In this document: positions 8,249 to 15,891 of the stretch, one piece after another
How the letters are laid out: each line of letters opens with the position of its first letter
Position numbering within the stretch: the first letter of the stretch is position 1
DNA from: Planctomycetota bacterium
GTDB lineage: Bacteria; Planctomycetota; UBA1135; GCA-002686595
NCBI GenBank assembly: GCA_029259595.1
Contig: JAJDEW010000167.1
Coordinates: 1 to 39,270 of the forward strand
Reading direction: 5' to 3'
DNA length: 39,270 nucleotides
Notes under the pieces: model-generated
The model's input: only the letters and a program-made list of their open reading frames with translations
What the model was told of the DNA's origin: nothing
The model's database searches: none
Made by a program: the position numbers and the translations under genes

Positions 8249-9186
8249 CAGGCCACGTCCTCGCCGATCAAGGCGCCCAGGAAGGCGTCCTCCAGGGTCG
8301 AGAGCTCGGGCTTCAACAGGGTCAGCGCCGTGCCCGCGTCACGCGCGAGGCCGAAGAGCCGATCGCCCTCCTCCGGTTCGAGCTGGATCTTGAGGTCGAG
8401 CCCTTCGTTCTCGAAGACGATGCCCCCCGCCGCGAGCTCGGCCTCGAAGCGCGCGCGCTCCTGCGCTCCGCCCGCGACGCGCGCCACGAGCCGCCCCTCC
8501 TCGCGCCGCGTCAGCTCCTCGATCGAGCCCGTCTTCAACAGGCGCCCGCGGTGGATCACGACGACGTCCCGGCACGTGGCCTCGATGTCCGGCAAGAGAT
8601 GCGAACAGATCAGGACGTTCTTGCCCTGCTGGAAACCCAGGTCCGCCACCAGGTCGAGCATGTGCCGGCGCCCGTGCGGGTCGAGGCCGTTCGTGGGCTC
8701 GTCCAGGAGCAGGAGCGGCGGATCGTGCACCAGCGCTTGCGCCAGCTTCAGGCGCTGCTTCATCCCGGTCGAGTACTCTTCGAGGCCGCGATAGCGCTGC
8801 TCTTCCAACCCGACGTAGTCCAGCACCTCGTGCGAGCGCGTCATCGCATCGCGCTTCGTCATGCCCGCGGTGCGGCCCAGCGTCGTGACCAGATCGACCC
8901 CGTTCATGCCGGGGATCAGGCACTCGCCCTCGGGCATGTAACCCACGTTGCGGCGCACGTCGAGCCGCCCACGCGCCGTCGACGGATCCTGGCCGACGAT
9001 CCGCGCCTGGCCCGCTGTCGGCGCGAGCTGGCCCAGCAGGAGCTTGATCAACGTGCTCTTGCCCGCCCCGTTCGGCCCCAGCAGACCCACCGGTCCCGGA
9101 CGCACCTCGAGGTCGAGCCCGGACAGGGCCCGGACCGCTCCATAGTGCTTGGTGAGGCCGAGCAGCGTGATGACAGGGGACGACAT
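8248..9186 (-). CDS. ABC transporter ATP-binding protein, first gene of the operon
   Basis: Encodes 312 residues. Walker A is GPNGAGKST (37-45), the signature is the variant YSTGM (138-142), Walker B is LLLLDEP (158-164), and the D-loop is NGLDP. At the usual Q-loop position the sequence reads YMPEGECL (83-90), so the canonical Gln is replaced by Glu, as happens in some ABC-2 ATPases. The C-terminal region is the accessory domain seen in exporters of this group. The gene opens the four-gene operon and lies 86 bases after the end of the glycosyltransferase gene, which is on the same strand; co-transcription with the larger operon upstream cannot be excluded. Confidence 0.9.
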   Translation of the reverse strand: MSSPVITLLGLTKHYGAVRALSGLDLEVRPGPVGLLGPNGAGKSTLIKLLLGQLAPTAGQARIVGQDPSTARGRLDVRRNVGYMPEGECLIPGMNGVDLVTTLGRTAGMTKRDAMTRSHEVLDYVGLEEQRYRGLEEYSTGMKQRLKLAQALVHDPPLLLLDEPTNGLDPHGRRHMLDLVADLGFQQGKNVLICSHLLPDIEATCRDVVVIHRGRLLKTGSIEELTRREEGRLVARVAGGAQERARFEAELAAGGIVFENEGLDLKIQLEPEEGDRLFGLARDAGTALTLLKPELSTLEDAFLGALIGEDVA

Positions 9187-9221
9187 GCGGCGACGAACGG
9201 GCGATTACGCGCCTGGAACCG

Positions 9222-9238
9222 CCCCCTTTTCAAGAGGG
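9222..9238. repeat. Inverted repeat between two same-strand operons
   Basis: CCCCCTT (9222-9228), loop TTC, AAGAGGG (9232-9238), with one G-T wobble. It lies between the end of the glycosyltransferase gene and the start of the ABC operon and might be a weak terminator; there is no T-tract on either strand. Confidence 0.3.
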
Positions 9239-9272
9239 CTCGAACAAAGATCGAAGCAATCCGTGGGCGGGG

Positions 9273-10793
9273 CTAACGCTCACGCACGAGCACGAGTGTC
9301 TCGAAGCGGTCGAACAGGTCTTCGCGGAAGTAGGTGCGGCGCGCGTCCTTCGCCACGCGGAAGGAGATCGCGACGTCGTGCGGAGTGCGCGGGTCGGCGG
9401 TGCCGGTGACGGGGTAGCCGGCGTGGGCGTAGAAGGCGATCGGGAGGTTCGTGAAGCGCGAGCTGTCGGTGATCCAGATCGTCCAGTGGCGGTCGGGATC
9501 GAGGCGGTGCAGTTCGCGTACGAGCGGGCCGCTCACGCTGTGGCCGGCGAAGTTGCCGATCTCGGTCACCGTCGGCGAGGGCAGATTCCAGAGGCCCAGC
9601 GCTGCCGTCGCGGCGATGAACGTGGCTTGCAGGAGACGACGGCCGCCGCCGGCGAGGTGCGCGAGCCGGTCCAGGAGCCCGAAGGCCACGAGCAAGGTCA
9701 CGGGCACGACGAAGACCCCGTTGCGCGGCCAGCCGTAAGAAAGGTCGAAGAGCTCGGCGCCGACGACCATCGCGACGAAGGTCGCGGCGGTCACGGCCCC
9801 CAGGAGCACGAGCGGGTCCCGCTCGAGACCCGACGCACGGCGCGTTCCCACTTGCGGCGCAGCACCGCCGCCGTTCGACGCGCGCACGCGCCGGAGACGC
9901 GCGAGCGGCACGAGGACCAGGGCGCAACCCGCGGACAGGACCAGGAAGGCGTGCGTCAGGATCGAAGCGAGCGACGACGCTTCGACGAAGGGCTCGACCA
10001 GGATCTGGCGCAGGTAGGCGCGCAAGCCGGTCTTGCCCCAGCTCTTGCGGATCGCGACCAGCTCGTCCCACAGGCGGAAGTAGACCAGGAACAGCAGGCC
10101 GGCGCTGGCGACGAGGACCACGGCCGTCGCGCTCACGACCGCCTTCGCAGACGCGCGTCCGCCGCGCGCGAGTGCCACGAGCACGCAGAGGTCGATCGAC
10201 GCCACGAGCGCCAACGAGGAGAGCATCGAGGCCAGCGCCACCACGTTGAGCGCGACGGTGGCCGCGACGAGCGCTGCGATGCTGCCGTCGCGCTCGTTCC
10301 ACCGCAGCCACCAGGCGAGGAAGGCGTAGGCCGCGCCCAACGCCAGCGCGTAGCCGCGCGCCAGGAAGGTCAGATCGAAGACGAAGGCGTTGAACGTGAT
10401 CGCCGCGAAGGCCGCCAGCGCCAGCGGGCCGCAGGCGATCGTGCGGCGCGCGAGAGAGGCCAACGCCACCACGAAAAGCGCGCCGAAGACCAGCGCCGGC
10501 AGGCGGATCGCGTGCTCCCACGGAACGAGCGCGTCGGCCCAGCCCATGAGGATCGAGTTCAGGACGTGGTTGTTCGGCAGGCGGTACGACGTGAGCGCGC
10601 GCTCGAACGTACCGAACTCGAAGAACGAGAGCGCCTCGTCGAAGACGATGCCCGTCGCGTGCGCCTTGCTGACGCGCAACGCGATGCCGAGCAGGACGAG
10701 GAGCGCGAAGCCCGCGCCGACGACACGCGACCGGCTCGGCGCCGAGGCACCGAGCCCTGCGGGCGTCGTGGTGGATGCCGGCTGTCGGTCCAT
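9273..10793 (-). CDS. Polytopic membrane glycosyltransferase-like protein (GT-C / GT39 type)
   Basis: Encodes 506 residues with about 10-11 predicted helices. After helix 1 (about residues 25-41) the first external loop contains FDEALSFF (51-58), an acidic pair at the place where GT-C enzymes (ArnT, PMT, GT39/GT83) carry the catalytic Asp/Asp-Glu, and then a conserved-looking YRLPNNHVLNSIL (70-82), which resembles the N-N-H loop of this fold. The C-terminal 110 residues are soluble and would face the periplasm. Such enzymes transfer sugars from polyprenyl-phosphate donors to lipids or proteins. The gene starts 16 bases after the arylsulfotransferase-like gene, on the same strand, as the last member of the long operon. 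The acceptor is unknown. Confidence 0.75.
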   Translation of the reverse strand: MDRQPASTTTPAGLGASAPSRSRVVGAGFALLVLLGIALRVSKAHATGIVFDEALSFFEFGTFERALTSYRLPNNHVLNSILMGWADALVPWEHAIRLPALVFGALFVVALASLARRTIACGPLALAAFAAITFNAFVFDLTFLARGYALALGAAYAFLAWWLRWNERDGSIAALVAATVALNVVALASMLSSLALVASIDLCVLVALARGGRASAKAVVSATAVVLVASAGLLFLVYFRLWDELVAIRKSWGKTGLRAYLRQILVEPFVEASSLASILTHAFLVLSAGCALVLVPLARLRRVRASNGGGAAPQVGTRRASGLERDPLVLLGAVTAATFVAMVVGAELFDLSYGWPRNGVFVVPVTLLVAFGLLDRLAHLAGGGRRLLQATFIAATAALGLWNLPSPTVTEIGNFAGHSVSGPLVRELHRLDPDRHWTIWITDSSRFTNLPIAFYAHAGYPVTGTADPRTPHDVAISFRVAKDARRTYFREDLFDRFETLVLVRER

Positions 10794-10809
10794 GGGACCT
10801 CGCGCGCCC

Positions 10810-12054
10810 TCAGTCCTCGAGCCAGGAGCGGGTGAAGGCGGGATCGACGCGCTTCAGCTCGAACAGCCGCGCCACCAGCTCGTCGTTTGCGCCCACGCGA
10901 CCGGGATTCTTGAACTCCCAGACGATGGCGCCGTCGGGCAGGACCTCGAAGGCCCGGCCCTGGGAGGATTCGGTGATCAGAGTGTTGCCGTTCGCGAGGC
11001 GCTGGGCGACGCCGCAGCGGAACGAATAGAACGGAGTCGCGGCGTTCCCGGCGTAGGTCCAGACGCTCTCCATCGTGGCGGGATCCAGCTCGAGCACGCG
11101 CGAGTAGGGATGCGCGCCGAGGTTGTCGAACAGGAGCAGGTTCTTGTTCGGGAGCACGTGCGGATCATGCTGGTGGCGGTAGGAACCCTGGTGCGCCCAG
11201 ACGACCTTCTCGGTCGCGAGGTCCAGCACGGCCAGGGTGCTGATGTTGCGCATCGAAGTCAGCACGCGCCCACGCGCGAAGGCCGGGACGTCATCCGCGA
11301 GGCTGCCGTCGAGGATCTCGAGCGTGTTCGTGTGCAGAATGTCGCCGGTCTTGATCGGGCTCGCTTGCCAGATCCCGGCGAAGGGCGAGCTCGTGATGCA
11401 CTTCAGGACCGAGACCTCGCGCTTGGTCTCGCCGTTCGCGTCGAGCACGCTGACGAAATCGAACAGCGTCGGCTCCTTCTTGCCCTCGGGCGTGTCGACC
11501 TGTGCCCACTTGCGCGTCAGGACCCAGATGTCGCCGTTCGCCGCGACTTCCAGGTCATGGTGCGCCTGGTTCGGCCGTGCCCACACGACCTGCGACTCGT
11601 GATCGAGCTTGACGAGCCCCAGGCCCTCGAAGATCGCCAGAACGGAGCCGTCGGGTTGCAGGTAGGCCCGGCGGAAGTAGCGCGTGTTGACGTCGTTCTT
11701 CGCGATCCCCTTCTGACCCGGGAAGAGCGTCCAGAAGTCCGCCGTCCAGCGATGGACCGTCCGGCCGGCCATGTCCATGAGAAGCGCCTCGGCACCGTGG
11801 GCGGAGACGTAGAAGTTCAGCCCCTCTTCGGCATAGCGGCGGTCCCAGATCGTGACGCCGACTTCGTCGCCGGCCTCGTGCTCGCCTTGCGAGTAGCCGA
11901 TGTCGCCCAGTCGATCGAGTGCGTCGGGGCCCTGCCGGGCCAGCTCGGCCTCGGTCAGGACGGTCTCGGTCGCGCCTTCGCCGGCCGGCGCGGGCGACTC
12001 ACCGCCGCATCCGGCGAGCAGGACGAAGAGCAAGCTGGCCGCGCGGTGCCTCAT
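10810..12054 (-). CDS. Arylsulfotransferase-like (ASST family) lipoprotein
   Basis: Encodes 414 residues from the ATG at 12054-12052, which overlaps the preceding stop as ATGA. A lipoprotein signal (SLLFVLLAGC, Cys16) puts it in the envelope. The rest is a beta-propeller of the arylsulfotransferase group (PF05935/PF14269), with repeat-like blades YLQPDGSVLAIFEGLGLVKL, HHDLEVAANGDIWVLTR, HDPHVLPNKNLLLFDN and ANGNTLITESSQGRAFEVLP. The His-rich HHDLE and HQHDPHV strands lie where the active-site His of ASST occurs. True ASST moves sulfate between phenols; many family members are uncharacterised, so the catalytic role is only family-based. It follows the molybdoenzyme and di-heme peroxidase genes and precedes a membrane glycosyltransferase in one operon. 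Confidence 0.82.
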   Translation of the reverse strand: MRHRAASLLFVLLAGCGGESPAPAGEGATETVLTEAELARQGPDALDRLGDIGYSQGEHEAGDEVGVTIWDRRYAEEGLNFYVSAHGAEALLMDMAGRTVHRWTADFWTLFPGQKGIAKNDVNTRYFRRAYLQPDGSVLAIFEGLGLVKLDHESQVVWARPNQAHHDLEVAANGDIWVLTRKWAQVDTPEGKKEPTLFDFVSVLDANGETKREVSVLKCITSSPFAGIWQASPIKTGDILHTNTLEILDGSLADDVPAFARGRVLTSMRNISTLAVLDLATEKVVWAHQGSYRHQHDPHVLPNKNLLLFDNLGAHPYSRVLELDPATMESVWTYAGNAATPFYSFRCGVAQRLANGNTLITESSQGRAFEVLPDGAIVWEFKNPGRVGANDELVARLFELKRVDPAFTRSWLED

Positions 12055-14066
12055 CGCAGCTTCTCGACCTCGATGCGCGCGTCGTTGAAGCAGGCGCCAC
12101 CGCCCACGTCGCTGAGCGAATCGGGGACGAGCGCGTTCGACGTGCGGCCGTTCTCCGTCTGCTTGCACCAGACGCCCTTCGGAAACAGCGCCACGCCCGG
12201 ACGCAGGTCCGCGTCCAGCTTCGCGATCGTGACCAGCTCGCCGAGCTCGTTATAGGCCCGCACCCGGTCCCCGTCCGCGATTCCGCGCGCTGCAGCGTCG
12301 TCGGGATGCAGCGCGAGCGGCATCGGACCTTCGAAGAACTGGCCGAAGGTCGAGCTGATCGTCGTCTTCGTCGCCGGCGAGATCAGCGCGAGCGGGTGCG
12401 CGTCGGTCGCGGGGTCCGATCGGTAGGCATAGAAGCCGCCCGCCGCCTCGCGCTCGAGCCTGTCCGGCACCAGGTGGACCTTGCCGTCGCGCGTGCGCGG
12501 CCGGACGTCGACGAACTGGACCGGGGACGTGCCGAAGGTCGGAAAGGCGATTCCGTCGCGCTCGACCGCTGCACGCACGTCGGGGGCCGCGCCCGCGAGG
12601 ATGCGGGCCGTCAGCGCAGCCGGTTCGAAGTCGTCACCGGGGCGCTCGAGCCCGAGCTTGCGCACCAGCTCGCCGAAGACGGCGTAGTTCGGACGCGCTT
12701 CGCCGACGGGTGCGATCACGGGCTCGGACGCTTGCAGGGCATAGCTCCCGTAGCCCGCACGCAGCTCGGCGTGCTCGAGAAAGGTCGTCGCCGGCAGCAC
12801 GACGTCGGCGTAGTCGACCGTGTCGGTGTGCACCTGATCGAAGACGACGGTGAAGAGCTCCTCGCGCGCGAGCCCGCGCCGCAGACGCTCTTGATCCGGC
12901 AGCGTCGCCAGCGGGTTGTTGTTGTAGACGAACAGGACACGGATCGGCGGCGAGGGCGGGTCGTCCAGGATCCGTCCGACCTGGTTCATGTTGATCATGC
13001 GCGTGGTCGACGGTTGCTCGTCGACAGCCGCTCCCAGCTCGAAGGCCGCGCCGTTGCTCAGGGTGTAGCCCCCACCGCGCAGGCCGAACTTCCCCGCCAC
13101 CGCCGGCAGGGCCAGGACCGAGGCGACGGCCGCGCAGCCGTTGCGGTTGCGCTCGAGACCCCAGCCACAGCGTACGACGGCCGGCGACGCGTCGGCGTAC
13201 GTGCGCGCGAAGGCCTCGATGTCGGTGGGCGCGAGCCCGCACTCCGCCGCCGCGCGCACGAGGCTCCATGGTTCGGCCCGCTCGCGGAACAGCTCGACCT
13301 CGGCCGCGTGCTCGGTCAGGAAGGCCACGTCCGCGCGTCCGTTCTCGAACAGCCACCGCGCAACGGCGAGCGCCAGCGGTAGATCGGTCCCCGGCCGCGG
13401 CGCGAGGTGCAGGTCCGCCTGGCGCGCGAGCTTCGTGCGGCGCGGATCGACGACGACGAGCTTCGTGCCGCGCGCGCGCGCGCGCTTGATGTGGGGCACG
13501 AGATGGATACCGCTCGCCTGGGAGTTGGCTCCCCACACGACGATCAGCTCGGCCGCCTCGTAGTCGGCGTAGGCGACTCCCGGCATGCGGCCGTACAGAC
13601 CTTGGGCCGCATGTCCCGTGGGGGCGGCGCACACGGTGCGCAACAGGTGCGACGCACCCAGGCGCCGGAAGAGCGCGAGGTCGGCCGTGTCCTGGGTCAG
13701 GCTCCCGTTCGAACCGCCGTACGAGAGCGGCAGGATCGACTCGCCGCCCGCGCTCTCGCGCGCGGTCGTGAGCTCGGCCACGATCCGCTCGAGCGCTTCG
13801 TCCCAGCTCGCCTGCCGGAATTCGCCGGCGCCCTTGGCACCGGTGCGGATCATGGGATGACGCAGCCGGGTCTCGTGCTCGAGGTAGCGCGGAAAAGCGC
13901 GCACCTTGTCACAGATGAAGCCGGCCGTGGTCGGGTTGCGCTCGTTGCCTTCCAGCGCGACGACACGCCCGTGCTCGAGCGTGACGTCCAGACTGCAACT
14001 GTCCGGACAGTCGAGCGGACACTGGCTCGCGACCACACGGCGTTGAACCTGGTTCGGTACGGTCAC
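12051..14066 (-). CDS. Molybdopterin-dependent oxidoreductase with N-terminal [4Fe-4S] site
   Basis: Encodes 671 residues, the size of single-subunit bis-MGD enzymes of the DMSO reductase superfamily. I start at the GTG at 14066-14064 because it overlaps the peroxidase stop as GTGA; the longer open frame upstream lies within that gene. Cys16, Cys20, Cys24 and Cys52 fit C-x3-C-x3-C-x27-C, the cluster-binding pattern. Cys146 in TVCAAPTGH is the candidate molybdenum ligand. Further landmarks are WGANSQASGIH and VVVDPRRTKLARQADLHLAP (pterin binding), VYNNNPLAT, and a C-terminal dinucleotide-binding domain ending in GVWCKQTENGRTSNALVPD. There is no twin-arginine signal, so it is probably cytoplasmic. 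The substrate cannot be read; the neighbouring peroxidase and YtkA-like genes hint at a redox pathway. Confidence 0.9.
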   Translation of the reverse strand: MTVPNQVQRRVVASQCPLDCPDSCSLDVTLEHGRVVALEGNERNPTTAGFICDKVRAFPRYLEHETRLRHPMIRTGAKGAGEFRQASWDEALERIVAELTTARESAGGESILPLSYGGSNGSLTQDTADLALFRRLGASHLLRTVCAAPTGHAAQGLYGRMPGVAYADYEAAELIVVWGANSQASGIHLVPHIKRARARGTKLVVVDPRRTKLARQADLHLAPRPGTDLPLALAVARWLFENGRADVAFLTEHAAEVELFRERAEPWSLVRAAAECGLAPTDIEAFARTYADASPAVVRCGWGLERNRNGCAAVASVLALPAVAGKFGLRGGGYTLSNGAAFELGAAVDEQPSTTRMINMNQVGRILDDPPSPPIRVLFVYNNNPLATLPDQERLRRGLAREELFTVVFDQVHTDTVDYADVVLPATTFLEHAELRAGYGSYALQASEPVIAPVGEARPNYAVFGELVRKLGLERPGDDFEPAALTARILAGAAPDVRAAVERDGIAFPTFGTSPVQFVDVRPRTRDGKVHLVPDRLEREAAGGFYAYRSDPATDAHPLALISPATKTTISSTFGQFFEGPMPLALHPDDAAARGIADGDRVRAYNELGELVTIAKLDADLRPGVALFPKGVWCKQTENGRTSNALVPDSLSDVGGGACFNDARIEVEKLR

Positions 14067-15370
14067 GGGGCCTCCGGGGGTGACAGGAGGGCGGGATCGA
14101 GGGAGGTGTCGGTCAGGGTGCGCAGGAAGGCGATCAGGTCGCGGCGTTCGTGTTCGAGGAGGTTGACGGCGATCAGGATCTTCTCCGCGGCGTGGTGCGT
14201 GGGGACGGCGTTCTCGAGGGTCGAGTAGAAGTGGATCACGTCTTCGAGCGTGGCGAACTGGCCCTGGTGCATGTAGGGCGCCGTCAGCGCGGCGTTGCGC
14301 AGCGTCGGCGTCTTGAAGGCGCCGAACTCGTGCACCGGCCGGCGCAGGAAGGCGACCTTGTCGCGCGCCTTGCCGTCGGGGTCGTCGGAATAGGGGCCGA
14401 CGCCGCTGAACTCGCTCGTCATCAGAGGTTCGATGCCCCCGAAGCGCCCCGGGTCCATGTTGACGCCTTCGGCCCCGGGGATGCGATCGTTGTGGAACTC
14501 GAGGTCGGTGAAGTTCGCTCCCGTGTGGCACACGAAGCAACGCGCCTTGCCCAGGAAGAGCTTCAGGCCGCGTCGCGCGTCGGCGCTGAAGCCGCGCTGC
14601 TTGCGCAGGTCGCCCTCGCGCAGGCCCTCGACGAAGATGTCGAAGGGCGAGCGCCGCGACACGAGCTTCGTCTCGAAGGCCGCGATGGCCTTGCCGACGT
14701 TGGCGAAGACGCGGTTGACGGCGTCACGATCCTCGGACGTCATGCCCGTCCACGCGATGGCGTGCGGGTGTTCGGGCTCGTTCGCGATCGGCCGGCCGGC
14801 GGCGGGAAAGCGCGCCTCCTCGTCGAGCGGCGGCAGCGGTCCGAAGACGCGCTCGTAGGCGTCCTTCAACTTGGCGTCGTCGTGGAGCACGTGTGCCGCT
14901 TGCAGGCGCGTGAAGTCGTGCTCGAGCGGGTTCTCGAGCGGAATGAGCGCCTGCGACCACAGGCTGTCCGCGCGCCCGTCCCAGAAAAACCAACGGTTGT
15001 AGGCCACGTTCCACAGCGACATCGTGTGGCGCTCGACCGGCCGCTCGGCACCTGGCGCGAGCCCGACCTGGCGCCCGTCGGTCCAGCTCTGCGCCGGGTC
15101 GTGACACGAGACACAGGCGACCTGGCCGTTCGACGACAAGCGCTGGTCGTAGAACAAGAACTGCCCGAGCCGCGCGGCTTCCGGGTCGTGGTCGTAGGCG
15201 TTCGTCGGGTCGTCCGGAACCGCCGGCAGCGGCGAGAACGACTCGATGAAGGCGACCTCCGACTCGTCGAAGGTCACGGGCTGCGGCGCGGTCTGGCGCC
15301 CCTGCACGAAGCCGGGTGCGAGCAGCACGGCGAGGCAGGCCGGGAGGATCGTGACGCAGGCGCTGCTCAC
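14063..15370 (-). CDS. Di-heme cytochrome c peroxidase / MauG-family protein
   Basis: Encodes 435 residues from a GTG at 15370-15368, overlapping the previous stop as GTGA. An N-terminal signal (VTILPACLAVLLAPGFVQG) directs it to the periplasm. Two c-type heme sites are visible, CVSCH (86-90) and CFVCH (277-281), in the order and spacing of bacterial di-heme peroxidases; the family landmarks HTMSLWNVAYNRWFFWDGR and FGAFKTPTLRNAALTAPYMH, the latter supplying the second-heme distal region, are present. It either reduces peroxide or, like MauG, oxidises a protein or small molecule. Its position between a YtkA-like lipoprotein and a molybdoenzyme, all translationally coupled, suggests a shared redox function. 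The 3-base-shifted longer frame upstream belongs to the preceding gene. Confidence 0.92.
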   Translation of the reverse strand: MSSACVTILPACLAVLLAPGFVQGRQTAPQPVTFDESEVAFIESFSPLPAVPDDPTNAYDHDPEAARLGQFLFYDQRLSSNGQVACVSCHDPAQSWTDGRQVGLAPGAERPVERHTMSLWNVAYNRWFFWDGRADSLWSQALIPLENPLEHDFTRLQAAHVLHDDAKLKDAYERVFGPLPPLDEEARFPAAGRPIANEPEHPHAIAWTGMTSEDRDAVNRVFANVGKAIAAFETKLVSRRSPFDIFVEGLREGDLRKQRGFSADARRGLKLFLGKARCFVCHTGANFTDLEFHNDRIPGAEGVNMDPGRFGGIEPLMTSEFSGVGPYSDDPDGKARDKVAFLRRPVHEFGAFKTPTLRNAALTAPYMHQGQFATLEDVIHFYSTLENAVPTHHAAEKILIAVNLLEHERRDLIAFLRTLTDTSLDPALLSPPEAP

Positions 15371-15891
15371 GGCTTCAAGTCGAGGTCGAACTCCGCCCGC
15401 TCGGACAGGCCGTCTTCGTCGATGACGTCGAAGAAGAGCTGCCAGTGGCCGGACATGTGAAACAGCATGCCTTCGACCAGGTACTTGCCGCCGCCTTGCT
15501 CGACGGTGCGCGGCTGCACGACCATGCCGTGCGAGTGGTCGGGCATCCAGGCGCTGACGAAGACCTGCGCGTGCTCGAGCGGTGCGTCGTCCTGGCTCGT
15601 GTCGGAGAGCTCGAGCTCGAGCTTGAAGTGATCGTTGTTCGGAACCTGGCCGGAGAGCGAGCGCCAGCGGAGCTTGAAGCGCCCTTCGCGGCTCGTTCCT
15701 TCGGTCCAGGCCGAGGGCGTTGGCGTGCCGGCGTCCGGGGTCACGTCCGGCGCCTTCGGATCGACGGGCGCGGGCTCCAGGGTGCTCGCGCGCGCCCCAC
15801 CGGATCCGGGCGGCTGCGGGGGCGTGCGCTCCCCGGACTTGCAGGCGACGCAAGCGAGCAGGACGACGGGCAGGAGGAATCGAAGGTTCAT
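15367..15891 (-). CDS. YtkA/FixH-like small lipoprotein
   Basis: Encodes 174 residues from the ATG at 15891-15889, overlapping the HEAT-protein stop as ATGA. The signal (MNLRFLLPVVLLACVACKSG) is lipoprotein-like, with Cys14 or Cys17 as candidates. A Pro/Gly-rich linker (residues 20-60) leads to an immunoglobulin-like domain of about 110 residues with the YtkA-like pattern HAQVFVSAWMPDHSHGMVVQ and then GKYLVEGMLFHMSGHWQLFF. The Met/His-rich sites (M-P-D-H-S-H-G-M and F-H-M-S-G-H) look suited to copper binding, which YtkA- and FixH-type domains are suspected to do; I infer this. It directly precedes the di-heme peroxidase gene. Confidence 0.82.
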   Translation of the reverse strand: MNLRFLLPVVLLACVACKSGERTPPQPPGSGGARASTLEPAPVDPKAPDVTPDAGTPTPSAWTEGTSREGRFKLRWRSLSGQVPNNDHFKLELELSDTSQDDAPLEHAQVFVSAWMPDHSHGMVVQPRTVEQGGGKYLVEGMLFHMSGHWQLFFDVIDEDGLSERAEFDLDLKP

